From an uncultured Pelagibacteraceae bacterium (GTDB lineage Bacteria > Pseudomonadota > Alphaproteobacteria > Pelagibacterales > Pelagibacteraceae): a stretch of DNA of 64,000 nucleotides. The DNA lies in the NCBI GenBank assembly GCA_902604525.1, contig CACKYY010000005.1:1-64000 (forward strand), read 5' to 3'. The translations under genes and the position numbers were made by a program. Under the pieces are notes generated by a model. The model was not told the origin of the DNA. It made no database searches and was given only the letters and a program-made list of their open reading frames with translations. Below, one piece after another: positions 1-9,460 of the stretch (position 1 is the first letter of the stretch; every line of letters starts with the position of its first letter).

Positions 1-302
1 ACCTTTATATCTTTTTTTAGGTTTTTAAGTAAAATTGCTATGATTATACCCGGCATTCCACTACCTGAGCCTATATCTGTAGTTGTATTGCTATTAAAGT
101 CAACAATATCAATAATTTGCGCAGAATCAATAATATGGCGCTGAATTATGTCATTTTTTTCACTAAATTTATCGCTGATTAAGTTGATTTTTTCATTTTT
201 TTGCAAGATCATTGATATGTAGCTTTCAAAGTCTGAAAATGTTTCACGTGAAACATTCAGCCCAGAAAGTTTTGAGTAAGAATTTATAATTTCTTGATCC
301 AT
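1..302 (-). CDS. rsmG: 16S rRNA (guanine-N7) methyltransferase RsmG (GidB), C-terminal part cut off by window edge
   Basis: Reading the minus strand from the ATG at 302 gives about 100 residues beginning [15 protein letters not shown], containing NVSRETF, the QRHIIDS stretch and the SAM-binding motif DIGSGSGMPG. These are hallmarks of RsmG, which methylates G527 of 16S rRNA. The start codon overlaps the mnmG stop by one base (TAATG), so the two genes are translationally coupled. The codons for NVSRET coincide with a perfect parS-like palindrome. The rest of the gene, and by known alphaproteobacterial order parA and parB, should lie beyond the left edge. Identification is secure; the gene is partial only because of the window boundary. 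Confidence 0.93.
   Translation of the reverse strand, partial: MDQEIINSYSKLSGLNVSRETFSDFESYISMILQKNEKINLISDKFSEKNDIIQRHIIDSAQIIDIVDFNSNTTTDIGSGSGMPGIIIAILLKNLKKDIK
240..255. promoter_or_regulatory. parS-like centromere site (ParB-binding palindrome)
   Basis: The 16-base perfect palindrome TGTTTCACGTGAAACA lies inside the rsmG coding sequence. It is identical to the parS consensus known from Bacillus and Caulobacter ParB systems. Its location next to mnmG/rsmG, where parAB normally follow, and about 9 kb from the probable origin, fits the usual origin-proximal centromere. I saw no second copy in the window. Confidence 0.85.
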
Positions 303-2173
303 TAAGCTATATGCTTAATAGACTTTCTTTTTACGTGTGACAACAAAATATATACAGCCGCAGGAGTAATACCATCAATTCTTAAGGCCTGACCCATAGT
401 TTTAGGCTTAATTTGGTTAAATTTTGCCTTTACCTCATTTGATAGTCCTGAGAGCTTGTTATAATCAATTTTTTCAGGAATTATCAAGTTTTCATCTCTT
501 TTAAATGCAAGAATATCCGCTTTTTGCTTTTTTAAGTAACCTCTATAATGAGCATTGATTTCTATCTGCTCATCAATTTCGTTGTCATAATAAGGTATAT
601 CACTCCAAATTTCTCTAATTTTATGCATATCAACACCTTTTTGGGTTAAAATTTCATTCGAAGACCTAAGAATTCCATCTTTAGCTATCTTTATACCGTA
701 ATTTTCAGCTTTATTTGGAGAGATATGAGATTTAAACATTTTATTAGAAATATTCATTAATTTTTGAGATTTATCTAAATATATTTCCTTTCTTTGATCT
801 CCAATTAATCCAATTTCAATGCCTTTATCAGTCAATCTTTGATCAGCATTATCTGCTCTCAAGCTTAATCTATATTCTGCTCGAGAAGTAAACATCCTAT
901 AAGGTTCAGCAACGCCTTTGGTTACTAAATCATCAATCATTACCCCTATATATGCATCAGATCTATCTAATATAAACGGTTCTTGTCCCTTGACAGATAA
1001 TGCAGCATTAATCCCGGCAATAAGACCTTGTGATGCAGCTTCCTCATAACCAGTAGTTCCATTTATTTGTCCAGCTAGATAAAGATTATTAATTTTTTTA
1101 GTCTCGAGTGTTAAAAAAAGCTCCCTAGGATCTATATAGTCATATTCTATAGCATATCCAGGTCTAATAATTTTTACATTCTCTAAACCATTGATATTAT
1201 TACATATTTCTTGCTGTACTTCACTGGGGAGTGATGTCGAGATACCATTTGGGTAAATTGTATAGTCATTTAGTCCTTCTGGCTCCAAAAATATCTGATG
1301 CCTTCCTTTATCCGAAAATTTTACTATTTTATCCTCTATAGATGGACAATATCTTGGTCCAACACCTTTTATGCTACCAGAGTACATTGCGCTCTTTGAT
1401 AAATTTTTTTCTATAATATTGTGTACCTTGTGATTGGTGTATGTCATCCTACATGATACTTGTTCGTTTATATTTTTTTTAGTTAGAAATGAAAAAAAAT
1501 AAGGATCATCATCTGCAAACTGTTCTTCTAAATTTTTATAATTAATAGTTCTCGAATCTAATCGGGGAGGGGTTCCGGTTTTTAATCTTCCAATTTTAAA
1601 TTCATATTTTTGTAATTGTTCACTTAAACCTGTGGAAGGTTTCTCATCATATCTTCCTGCTGGTGTTCTTTCATCACCTATATGTATTAAACCATTTAAA
1701 AAAGTGCCTGTTGTTAGTATTAACTTACTACATGTAACTTTTTTACCTTTTTTAGTTTCAAAACCACTTATAGTGTTTTTATTAAAAATAAATTTAATAA
1801 CAGGATCAGAAAAAATGCTTAAATTACAATAATTTACAAGTTTTTCTTGCATATATTTTCGATATAAAGATCTATCAGACTGTGTTCTTGGTCCACGAAC
1901 AGCAGGACCTCTACTTCTGTTTAGCAACCTAAATTGAATTCCTGATTTGTCAGCAATCTCTCCCATAACACCATCAAGAGCATCTATCTCTCTAACTAAA
2001 TGACCTTTACCTAATCCACCAATAGCTGGATTACACGACATCTCACCAATCGTTTCAATCTTATGGGTAAATAAAGCAGTGTTAACACCTAAGCGTGCAG
2101 AAGCTGTTGCAGCTTCACAACCTGCATGTCCGCCACCGATTACTACTACATCAAATGCTAAATCATTTTTCAT
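302..2173 (-). CDS. mnmG: tRNA uridine-5-carboxymethylaminomethyl modification enzyme MnmG (GidA)
   Basis: Full-length MnmG, 623 residues, the usual size. With MnmE it installs the carboxymethylaminomethyl group at C5 of U34 in certain tRNAs using FAD and methylene-tetrahydrofolate; the complex is cytosolic. The FAD-binding Rossmann motif [14 protein letters not shown] is at residues 9-22, the family signature [13 protein letters not shown] near 47-59, and a second signature around [13 protein letters not shown] near 430. The start is fixed by the FAD motif close to the N terminus. mnmE lies 116 bases upstream on the same strand and rsmG follows with a one-base overlap. Confidence 0.97.
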   Translation of the reverse strand: MKNDLAFDVVVIGGGHAGCEAATASARLGVNTALFTHKIETIGEMSCNPAIGGLGKGHLVREIDALDGVMGEIADKSGIQFRLLNRSRGPAVRGPRTQSDRSLYRKYMQEKLVNYCNLSIFSDPVIKFIFNKNTISGFETKKGKKVTCSKLILTTGTFLNGLIHIGDERTPAGRYDEKPSTGLSEQLQKYEFKIGRLKTGTPPRLDSRTINYKNLEEQFADDDPYFFSFLTKKNINEQVSCRMTYTNHKVHNIIEKNLSKSAMYSGSIKGVGPRYCPSIEDKIVKFSDKGRHQIFLEPEGLNDYTIYPNGISTSLPSEVQQEICNNINGLENVKIIRPGYAIEYDYIDPRELFLTLETKKINNLYLAGQINGTTGYEEAASQGLIAGINAALSVKGQEPFILDRSDAYIGVMIDDLVTKGVAEPYRMFTSRAEYRLSLRADNADQRLTDKGIEIGLIGDQRKEIYLDKSQKLMNISNKMFKSHISPNKAENYGIKIAKDGILRSSNEILTQKGVDMHKIREIWSDIPYYDNEIDEQIEINAHYRGYLKKQKADILAFKRDENLIIPEKIDYNKLSGLSNEVKAKFNQIKPKTMGQALRIDGITPAAVYILLSHVKRKSIKHIA

Positions 2174-2289
2174 CAGCTAAACTTATAGGTGATTGATTTA
2201 TTTACAAGATACCTCTTATAATTGACGAATAAGTGTTGAATCTCAACGATTTTTGAAAAAAATGACTAAAAGCCTTGATAAACTGCTTA

Positions 2290-3621
2290 TTATTTGCCTA
2301 TGCAAAAATCGTTGAAAATGCTGCCTAATATCTCCTCCACATCAACTTTTCCAACAATCATTCCAAGATGTCTCGTAGCTAATCTTAAATCTTCAGCTGC
2401 TTTATCAAAATCCTCAATTTCTTTTTTTTGATTAAAGTTTTTTAGATGATCTAAACATTGTTGAAGATGCTGTCTATGACGCTCTCTAGTTATTAATATA
2501 TCATCACTTGTAATAAATTTATTTTTTAAATTATTTTTTATTTTCAAGATTAATTCATCAATATTAGTATTTTCTTTAATTGAAATTAAAACGTGATTAA
2601 TTTTTTTTATTTTAGAATCAATATCTTTTTCTAATAGATCTGATTTATTAATCACTAAAATTGCATTTTCATCTAATAATCTCCTCAAAACATCAGTAAA
2701 ATCAAGGTTTTTAGCATCTACTACTACTAGCTTAAGGTCTGCTTCTTCTGCTCTCCTAAGTGATAATTTTATACCTTTTTTTTCGATTTCATCTTTAGAC
2801 TCTCTTATACCAGCTGTATCAGATACTATTACTGGGTAGCCATCAATATTAAGATGTGTTTCTATTACGTCTCTGGTCGTTCCTGCAATTTCTGAAACGA
2901 TTGCAACATCCCTATTTGATAAATAATTTAACAAACTAGACTTACCAGCATTGGTTGGCCCAAGAATTGCAATTTTAAAACCTTCTCTAATTCTTTCTCC
3001 AACTTTTTGATCATCCAAAATTTTTTCAATATTTTTTATAACGTCGTCTGAACTTTTTTTAATCTCATTTAAAGTATTCTTTGGTAATTCTTCATCAGGA
3101 AAATCTATTTTAGCTTCCACATGAGATAAAGTTTTTAATAATTTTTCTCTTAAAAAATTAAATTGATCAGCTGATCGACCCTTCATTATTTTGATTGCTT
3201 GTTGTCTTTGAATTTCGGTTTCGGATGAAATTAAATCAGCAACACTCTCTGCTTTGAGTAAATTTATTTTGCCATTTTGAAAAGCAAGCTTAGTAAATTC
3301 TCCAGGATCAGCTAAACGACAATTTTTTATTTTAGAAATATTAGTGTGTATAGCATCTATTACAGCTTTACTGCCGTGTATGTGTATTTCGGCCATATCC
3401 TCACCTGTATAGCTCTCAGGGCCAGGAAACCATAATATTAAACCCTCATCTATAAGCTCAGAAGTGTTGATTTTGTTGATTTTTCTGAGTGTTGCTACTC
3501 TTGGCTTAGGTACACCCTTACCGGTCATTAGCTCTATCACTTTAGAAGTATCTTCACCTGAAATTCTTACAACGGCTATACCCGAAACTCCTGGTCCACT
3601 AGATAAAGCAAATATAGTCAT
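2290..3621 (-). CDS. mnmE: tRNA modification GTPase MnmE (TrmE)
   Basis: 443 residues. The folate-binding N-terminal domain covers roughly residues 1-115 (YTGEDMAEIHIHG near 71-83). A helical domain is interrupted by a Ras-like G domain with P-loop GPTNAGKSS at 221-229, the G2 region GTTRD near 247-251, DTAG at 268-271 and NKSD at 325-328. The protein ends in CIGK, the C-terminal Cys motif characteristic of MnmE. It partners MnmG, encoded downstream. The upstream 110-base gap to the glycosyltransferase gene contains only AT-rich sequence and presumably the promoter. Confidence 0.97.
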   Translation of the reverse strand: MTIFALSSGPGVSGIAVVRISGEDTSKVIELMTGKGVPKPRVATLRKINKINTSELIDEGLILWFPGPESYTGEDMAEIHIHGSKAVIDAIHTNISKIKNCRLADPGEFTKLAFQNGKINLLKAESVADLISSETEIQRQQAIKIMKGRSADQFNFLREKLLKTLSHVEAKIDFPDEELPKNTLNEIKKSSDDVIKNIEKILDDQKVGERIREGFKIAILGPTNAGKSSLLNYLSNRDVAIVSEIAGTTRDVIETHLNIDGYPVIVSDTAGIRESKDEIEKKGIKLSLRRAEEADLKLVVVDAKNLDFTDVLRRLLDENAILVINKSDLLEKDIDSKIKKINHVLISIKENTNIDELILKIKNNLKNKFITSDDILITRERHRQHLQQCLDHLKNFNQKKEIEDFDKAAEDLRLATRHLGMIVGKVDVEEILGSIFNDFCIGK

Positions 3622-3731
3622 AGTGATAATATACCTCTGTTCAAACTATAATAATATATTTTTATTTTGTATTAATCTTAAATGTAAATTTATTCAAAAA
3701 ATAACAAGATAAATATTCGAAAAAGTTTTTT

Positions 3732-5408
3732 TTATAGTTTGCTTAATTCTTTGAAGAAGTTATGCGAGAAGCTTTTTGTGTCAAACAGTGGCCCATCCAA
3801 TGCTCTATCGAAGATTTTATTTCTAATATTATTTAGTTTTTCAAGGTTATTTGAAAGTTCGATTGTTTTATCAATATAATCCTTTTCGTCTTTAGCAATC
3901 AGATATTGTAGGTCTAAATTTTTATTTATAGACTCCCCACATCTTGAATTAAAATTATAACCTTTCATTGTAAGAACTGGCACATTTTTCCAGACAGATT
4001 CAAAAGTAGTAGTAACTCCATTATATGGAAACGTATCTAAAGCTAAATCAATTTTATTATAATAATTTAAGTGTTCTTCAAATGACTTTGTATTTTCTAA
4101 AAAAATCACTGACTCAAATATTTTTTTATCTTCAAATTTTTTTTTAATTCTATAGTTACTTTGCACTTTTGATGATGATTTTAATATTAATTTTGAATTT
4201 TTTACTTTTTTTAAAATTTCAGACCAGGTATTCAAAACATTGTCATTTATTTTACTAAAATTATTAAAACAACCTAAGGTAAAATATTTATTTTTAAATG
4301 AAGGAAGTTCTGTTTTTTTTCTTTTATAGTCAAATCCGCAATGGCAATTCCATATCTTATCCATGTAAATAATTTTTTCTGAATAAAGTCTTTGTTCATC
4401 TGAATAAATTAGATTCTGATCTGTAATTATATAATCCATATTTTTCAACCCGGATGTATTGCAGTAACCTAGCCAATTTATTTGAATCCTAGAGATCCTA
4501 TTTTTAAACAGGGAAGGACGATTTCCTGAAGTCATACCCATCAAATCTACTACTATATCTAAATTTAATTTTCTAACAGTATTTATTGCTTCGGTATCAG
4601 AAAAATTTCTTATGTTTAAAGATTTATCAACCAAATTTTTGAAAATGTCTGTATATAAATCTTCTTTTTTTTGATTTAAAATTAGGTAAATTTCAAATTT
4701 TTCCTTATCATAATTCTCTAAAACTGTTTTTAAAAAGTAAGTAATTGAATGGCCATCTATGATGTCCGATGAAAGAAACCCAATTTTAAGTTTGCTATTT
4801 TTGACATCTGAAATTTTTATAAGTCTGGTATCGTTAATTTTTTCTATATTGTTATCTAGAAATTGACCTAATTTTAAAAAATCAGATTGAGACCAATTTT
4901 TATCAAAGCATTTCCAATACGCATAGGAGGTTAAGTTTCGAATTGAAAATTTTTGACTTTCAATTATTTTATTCAAATAAAATGCTATATTTTTACTATC
5001 ATTTAAAATTCTGTAGATCGAGACCATCCCCTCATTAATCTCAAGATCACTTTCACAAAAATTTTTTACCTCACTATGAAATGAAATGATTTCATCAAAA
5101 TCCACATCCTCTTTTTTTAAATGAAAATACATTAATGATGAATTAATAAAATTAGACAAACCTTTAATTGCACTTTTAGATGTCTTTTCCTTGAGAAAAG
5201 AATTTTTAAAATCATTTCTAGCTAAGCTGATATTATTTTGATCTTCTGTTTTCATTGCTAATCTACTTATACCCAGCAAATTAAGCACTTTTGATGATTT
5301 TTCGTTTTGTGGAATTTTTGTTGTAATGAAAGTTATAATTTCTAAAAATTTTTTCTGATTGTATAAGTCTTCTAAATAGATCTCGATATTTACTATCGTA
5401 TTACTCAA
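3732..5408 (-). CDS. GT41 (SPINDLY/OGT-like) glycosyltransferase with N-terminal helical repeats
   Basis: 558 residues. The C-terminal part (from about residue 208) matches the GT41 family: KIGFLSSDIIDGHSITYF at the start, IVVDLMGMTSGNRP, then INWLGYCNTSGLKNMDYIITD and a late LDTFPYNGVTTTFESVW stretch, all typical of O-GlcNAc-transferase-like enzymes. The N-terminal 200 residues look like degenerate TPR/helical repeats (EKSSKVLNLLGISRLAM). Family enzymes transfer a sugar from a nucleotide sugar to protein Ser/Thr; the acceptor here is unknown. The gene sits between mnmE and rho, only five bases downstream of rho, so it probably shares rho's transcript. It is more AT- and Lys/Asn-rich than its neighbours, suggesting a later insertion into otherwise conserved synteny. 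Confidence 0.85.
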   Translation of the reverse strand: MSNTIVNIEIYLEDLYNQKKFLEIITFITTKIPQNEKSSKVLNLLGISRLAMKTEDQNNISLARNDFKNSFLKEKTSKSAIKGLSNFINSSLMYFHLKKEDVDFDEIISFHSEVKNFCESDLEINEGMVSIYRILNDSKNIAFYLNKIIESQKFSIRNLTSYAYWKCFDKNWSQSDFLKLGQFLDNNIEKINDTRLIKISDVKNSKLKIGFLSSDIIDGHSITYFLKTVLENYDKEKFEIYLILNQKKEDLYTDIFKNLVDKSLNIRNFSDTEAINTVRKLNLDIVVDLMGMTSGNRPSLFKNRISRIQINWLGYCNTSGLKNMDYIITDQNLIYSDEQRLYSEKIIYMDKIWNCHCGFDYKRKKTELPSFKNKYFTLGCFNNFSKINDNVLNTWSEILKKVKNSKLILKSSSKVQSNYRIKKKFEDKKIFESVIFLENTKSFEEHLNYYNKIDLALDTFPYNGVTTTFESVWKNVPVLTMKGYNFNSRCGESINKNLDLQYLIAKDEKDYIDKTIELSNNLEKLNNIRNKIFDRALDGPLFDTKSFSHNFFKELSKL

Positions 5409-5413
5409 TTTAA

Positions 5414-6682
5414 CTAAGCAGGCTTGTTCATAGAATTGAAAAACTCTGAATTATTTTTTGTGTCTTTTAATTTTGAATTTATAAATTCTATAGCATCCAT
5501 GGTTCCCATTGGTGCAATTATTCTTCTAAGAACATTCATTTTTTGCAAGTCATTTTTATCAAATAACAATTCTTCTCTTCTTGTTCCCGATTTCGTTATA
5601 TCAATTGCTGGGTAAATTCTTTTGTCAGCAATTTTTCTATCTAGAACTGTTTCGCTATTACCAGTCCCCTTAAATTCCTCAAAAATTACTTCATCCATTC
5701 TACTTCCAGTATCAATCAAAGCAGTTGAGATAATTGTTAAAGAACCTCCTTCTTCAATATTTCTAGCTGCACCGAAAAATCTCTTTGGTCTTTGAAGTGC
5801 ATTGGCATCGACACCGCCTGTTAGAACTTTTCCTGAACTTGGTATGACCGCATTGTAAGCTCTTCCCAATCTTGTTATTGAGTCTAAAAGAATAACTACA
5901 TCTTTTTTGTGTTCGGTTAATCTTTTTGCTTTTTCAATAACCATCTCAGCTACAGCAACGTGTCTTTGAGCAGGTTCATCAAAAGTTGAGCTAATTACTT
6001 CACCTTTTACTGTTCTTTGCATGTCTGTTACTTCTTCTGGACGTTCATCAATTAACAATACAATTAAATAACATTCTGGATAATTTTTCGCTATAGAGTT
6101 AGCAATACTCTGTAAAATCATTGTTTTACCTGCTTTGGGAGGTGAAATTATTATAGATCTTTGTCCTTTACCAATCGGACTAACCAAATCAATTAGTCTA
6201 GGTGTTAAGTCTGGTTTCTTCTCTACTTTAGTGGTTTCAACTTCCATAACTAACTGCTTATCAGGATAGAGTGGTGTAAGGTTATCAAATGCAATTTTGT
6301 GTCTTGCTTTTTCTGGCTCTTCAAAATTTATTTTACTTACTTGTAGTAAAGCAAAATATCTTTCACCTTCTTTAGGTGCTCTAACAGGTCCTTCAACTGT
6401 GTCACCTGTTCTTAATCCAAATTTCCTAATCTGACTTGGGCTTACATAGATATCATCTGGTCCTGGAAGATAATTTGACTCCATTGCTCTTAGAAAACCA
6501 AAACCATCTTGCAATAGCTGCAAAACGCCCACACCAGTAATTTCCTCTTTTTCAGCTACCTTCTTAAGGATGGCAAAGAGAATTTCTTGTTTTCTTAAAG
6601 TACTTGCATTTTCAATACCAAGTTCTTCTGCTTGTGTAATAAGCTGTTCAGATGATTTTAGTTTTAACTCTTGAATGTTCAT
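5414..6682 (-). CDS. rho: Transcription termination factor Rho
   Basis: 422 residues, the normal length for Rho. The N-terminal helix bundle (residues 1-45) is followed by a cold-shock-type RNA-binding domain (about 50-118, with DGFGFLR and [18 protein letters not shown]). The RecA-type ATPase core has Walker A SPPKAGKT at 180-187 and Walker [17 protein letters not shown] near 262-277. Rho is the hexameric RNA helicase that ends transcription of untranslated RNA. Two adjacent palindromes lie immediately upstream of the start codon and may be part of autoregulation. Confidence 0.98.
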   Translation of the reverse strand: MNIQELKLKSSEQLITQAEELGIENASTLRKQEILFAILKKVAEKEEITGVGVLQLLQDGFGFLRAMESNYLPGPDDIYVSPSQIRKFGLRTGDTVEGPVRAPKEGERYFALLQVSKINFEEPEKARHKIAFDNLTPLYPDKQLVMEVETTKVEKKPDLTPRLIDLVSPIGKGQRSIIISPPKAGKTMILQSIANSIAKNYPECYLIVLLIDERPEEVTDMQRTVKGEVISSTFDEPAQRHVAVAEMVIEKAKRLTEHKKDVVILLDSITRLGRAYNAVIPSSGKVLTGGVDANALQRPKRFFGAARNIEEGGSLTIISTALIDTGSRMDEVIFEEFKGTGNSETVLDRKIADKRIYPAIDITKSGTRREELLFDKNDLQKMNVLRRIIAPMGTMDAIEFINSKLKDTKNNSEFFNSMNKPA

Positions 6683-6693
6683 GATTAAAAATT

Positions 6694-6720
6694 TGATAAG
6701 GGCTTATCAGTTATCGATAA
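6694..6720. repeat. Pair of palindromes directly upstream of rho
   Basis: TGATAAG-GG-CTTATCA (6694-6709) and TTATCGATAA (6711-6720) lie 12 to 38 bases upstream of the rho ATG (minus strand). In the minus-strand RNA the first can fold into a six-pair AU-rich hairpin with a four-base loop and is followed by a short U run. It could be an operator or a weak attenuator in the rho leader. Rho autoregulation is known in Escherichia coli; applying it here is inference. Confidence 0.4.
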
Positions 6721-6748
6721 TATATATTCTCTTTGTGGTTTTTCAACC

Positions 6749-7183
6749 CTAGATTGGTTTAAAAATGACCACAAATATGATCAAAATCAGTAATATTGTC
6801 GGTATTTCATTTATATAACGATAAAATTTATGAGAATGACTATTTCTGTCTATCTTGAACTGGTTGAGTAATTTACCTAGATAAAAATGATACACGGTAA
6901 GGGTAATTACAAACAACAACTTCAAGAACATCCAGGTTTGACCAAGCTGTTGAAAACCAATGCTATGAATAAGCAAGAGACCAAACAGCCAAGATAGTGT
7001 CATTGCTGGAGTCATTATGTACAAATAAAGTTTCCTTTCCATCTTTTTGAAAATTTCAGAAACTTTTAATTCAGAATTGTTTTCTGCATGATAAACAAAA
7101 ATTCTTGGGAGATATAACAGACCTGCCATCCACGAAATTACAGCTATCAAGTGTAAAGATTTAAATAACAAATAAGAATTCAT
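6749..7183 (-). CDS. hemJ: HemJ-type protoporphyrinogen IX oxidase (UPF0093 membrane protein)
   Basis: 144 residues with about four hydrophobic helices. The N-terminal segment KSLHLIAVISWMAGLLYLPRI, with its conserved His near residue 11, and the later WMFLKLLFV stretch with a conserved Lys, are typical of HemJ, the membrane enzyme that oxidises protoporphyrinogen IX in bacteria lacking HemG or HemY. It is followed on the same strand by hemH and hemE (order hemE-hemH-hemJ in transcription, three-base spacing to hemH), which supports a haem operon transcribed away from the origin. Confidence 0.88.
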   Translation of the reverse strand: MNSYLLFKSLHLIAVISWMAGLLYLPRIFVYHAENNSELKVSEIFKKMERKLYLYIMTPAMTLSWLFGLLLIHSIGFQQLGQTWMFLKLLFVITLTVYHFYLGKLLNQFKIDRNSHSHKFYRYINEIPTILLILIIFVVIFKPI

Positions 7184-7186
7184 TTT

Positions 7187-8185
7187 TTAAATATTTTTTT
7201 CAATTAAAGATTTCAATAGAAGTATATGATCATCGTTATCATTTAAACATGGAACCATATCAAAATTTTCACCTCCAGATTTTAAAAAGCTATCCTTACC
7301 TTGAATTAAGATTTCCTCTAAAGTTTCAACACAATCAGATGCAAAACCTGGACAAATTGTAAGAATATTTTTTTTGCCTTCTTTTGGTAAATTTTCTAAG
7401 GTTTTGTCTGTGTAAGGCTGCAACCATGCTTGAGGTCCAAACCTAGACTGGAATGTGGTTTTAATTTCTATAGAATTAAATTTTTCAGAGATTAGTCTGG
7501 TCGTTTTATGACAATAACAATGATAAGGATCACCCTTATCAAAATATTTTTTAGGTATTCCATGATATGAGGCAATTATTAAATCAGGTTTCCAATTTAT
7601 TTCACTGATTTTTTTATTAATAGATTTGACCAACGCATCAATATAAAGAGAATTAGATTCGTAATGAGGAATAATTTTTAGTGAAGGTTGCCACCTCATA
7701 TTCATTAAAGTCCTATAGACTTCATCACATACTGTTGCAGTTGTTGCTGCAGCGTATTGTGGATAAAGTGGCAGTATAACTAAATTTTCACAACCCTTTT
7801 CCTGAAGTTTATTTATTCTACTTTTAATACTTGGATTTCCATATCTCATAGCAAAATCTATTATTAGATTTTCTTTTTTTAAAGAATTTGAAATCTTTTC
7901 ACTTTGTTTTTGTGTATAATATAAAAGAGGAGACATATTTTCATTTTTCATCCAAATTTCTTTGTAAGCTTTAGCTGTTTTAGATGGTCTGAAAGTTAAT
8001 ATAAACAAGTTTAAAATTATTTGCCAAATTATAGGATTTACTTCTATAACTCGTTTATCAGACAAAAATTCTTTTAAATATTTCCTAATATCAAACCAGC
8101 TTGTAGAGTCTGGGGTGCCTAAATTAATAACAAGAACGCCAGTTTTTCCAAATTTAACAATTGGGTGATTATTATCAATCTTCAT
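7187..8185 (-). CDS. hemH: Ferrochelatase
   Basis: 332 residues. HemH inserts Fe2+ into protoporphyrin IX, the last step of protohaem synthesis. Visible landmarks: the N-terminal GVLVINLGTPDS, the active-site His in ASYHGIP (residue 208), the FQSRFGPQAWLQPYT stretch near 245-259 and the acidic CVETLEEI near 284-291. A Cys-containing segment YHCYCHKT follows the active-site His. It is abutted by hemE upstream (one-base spacing) and hemJ downstream, giving three consecutive late haem steps in one operon. Confidence 0.96.
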   Translation of the reverse strand: MKIDNNHPIVKFGKTGVLVINLGTPDSTSWFDIRKYLKEFLSDKRVIEVNPIIWQIILNLFILTFRPSKTAKAYKEIWMKNENMSPLLYYTQKQSEKISNSLKKENLIIDFAMRYGNPSIKSRINKLQEKGCENLVILPLYPQYAAATTATVCDEVYRTLMNMRWQPSLKIIPHYESNSLYIDALVKSINKKISEINWKPDLIIASYHGIPKKYFDKGDPYHCYCHKTTRLISEKFNSIEIKTTFQSRFGPQAWLQPYTDKTLENLPKEGKKNILTICPGFASDCVETLEEILIQGKDSFLKSGGENFDMVPCLNDNDDHILLLKSLIEKNI

Positions 8186-9187
8186 TTAATAATCTCTCAC
8201 AATATTTACTAAACATTCAATCATGTCTGGGTTAGTTTGTGGTAGTACACCATGGCCAAGATTAAAAATATATGGATGGTCTTTAAAAATATCTAAATAT
8301 TTTAGAACTTCTTTTTTTAAATTTTCTTTATCTGTTAATAAAATTTTTGGATCTAATCCACCTTGAACAGGGATCTTTATATTTTTACTTATTGCTAAAG
8401 GGTCTACGTTATAATCGATATTTACCGCATCAGGCTTAACTATTTCACAAAATTCTTTATAATTTTTGATTTGTCTTGGAAAACAAATTACAGGAACATT
8501 TAAAGATTTAACGTAATCAACTAAATTTAAAGTTGGTGTATAAATATAATTTGGATAATCTCTTTCTTCCAAAAGGCCTGCCCAGCTATCAAAAATTTGT
8601 ATAATATTAGCACCATTTTCAATTTGGTTTTTAATATGTATCTTAAGAAATTTTTCAATAATTAATAAAATTCTATTAATTAAAAAATCATCTTTAAAGA
8701 AATCCTTTTTAATATTTTTTTTTGGAGATTGTTGATTTATCATATAAACAAGCAATGTCCATGGCGCTCCAACAAATCCAATTGTATTTTTATTCTTAGA
8801 AGACATTTCCATGCTCACAGATTTTATGGCTTTGTAAACTGGATAAATTTTTTCAACAAAATCTATTTCATCTATCTTGGACATTAATTTTATATCTAAA
8901 TCACCAAGAACTGGTCCAAAGTCTTTTTTAAATTCAACTCTTTGTTTTAATCCATATGGTAACATCAAAATATCAGAAAATATTATTGCAGCATCAAGAT
9001 CAAATCTTTTGATAGGTTGAAGAGTTATTTCTGAAGATAATTCATGATTTAAACATAATTTAATGAAGTTAGGATTTTCTTTTCTTATTTTTCTAAATTC
9101 TGGTAAATATCTTCCAGCTTGTCTCATTATCCATATAGGATTGGTAATTGTTTTTTTATTTATTATTACTTCTTGTAGTGGCGTCAT
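8186..9187 (-). CDS. hemE: Uroporphyrinogen decarboxylase
   Basis: 333 residues. HemE decarboxylates the four acetate side chains of uroporphyrinogen III to give coproporphyrinogen III. The signature IWIMRQAGRYLPEFRK is at 18-33, GFVGAPWTLLVYM near 138, and the C-terminal FNLGHGVLPQTNPD is present. The gene starts at the left edge of the putative replication origin and runs away from it, exactly as hemE does beside the Caulobacter and Rickettsia origins. Confidence 0.97.
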   Translation of the reverse strand: MTPLQEVIINKKTITNPIWIMRQAGRYLPEFRKIRKENPNFIKLCLNHELSSEITLQPIKRFDLDAAIIFSDILMLPYGLKQRVEFKKDFGPVLGDLDIKLMSKIDEIDFVEKIYPVYKAIKSVSMEMSSKNKNTIGFVGAPWTLLVYMINQQSPKKNIKKDFFKDDFLINRILLIIEKFLKIHIKNQIENGANIIQIFDSWAGLLEERDYPNYIYTPTLNLVDYVKSLNVPVICFPRQIKNYKEFCEIVKPDAVNIDYNVDPLAISKNIKIPVQGGLDPKILLTDKENLKKEVLKYLDIFKDHPYIFNLGHGVLPQTNPDMIECLVNIVRDY

Positions 9188-9460
9188 ATTAAAATTATAT
9201 ATATAATTATTGTATTAGTACTATGTTCTGTGGATTATGATGATTGTTCATTTTAAACATTATATTAACGTTTTAACCACATATATAATTAAATAAAACT
9301 CAGAAAAATCAACACTTTTTGAACTTTATTAACATTCATGTATAGTTAGATTGAATTTATTATTAATGTTAATAAAACCCTTATTTTACAGAGCGGAGCG
9401 AATAAAAAATTAAATTAAGTTATGTTATTAAAATAATACAAATTTATTAACAATTTATTC
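9188..9460. other. Probable chromosomal replication origin (oriC)
   Basis: A 273-base non-coding AT-rich gap between divergent hemE and PPSR genes. Every gene to the left (rsmG to hemE) is on the minus strand and the first five to the right (PPSR to dnaQ) on the plus strand, as expected for leading-strand genes on either side of an origin. Five sites are one mismatch from the DnaA box TTATNCACA (the first has T for A in TTATCCACA on the reverse strand): TGTGGATTA 9229-9237, TTAACCACA 9273-9281, TTATTAACA 9326-9334, its complement TGTTAATAA 9367-9375, and TTATTAACA 9444-9452. The hemE | PPSR junction is the known origin site in Caulobacter and Rickettsia. No classical full-consensus DnaA box is present. 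Confidence 0.7.
9325..9376. repeat. Perfect 12-base inverted repeat inside the origin region
   Basis: TTTATTAACATT at 9325-9336 is exactly complementary to AATGTTAATAAA at 9365-9376, with a 28-base spacer. A third copy (TTTATTAACAAT) is at 9443-9454. The repeated core TTATTAACA is one base from a DnaA box, so these may be initiator-binding iterons. Confidence 0.75.

Noticed and set aside
1632-1832. Plus-strand ORF of 66 residues inside mnmG
   Set aside because: Shadow of a well-supported gene on the other strand; no motif and no ribosome site.
9188-9460. CtrA-type sites (TTAA-N7-TTAA) in the origin
   Set aside because: TTAA pairs occur but with spacings of 2, 4 or 8 bases, as expected by chance in such AT-rich DNA.
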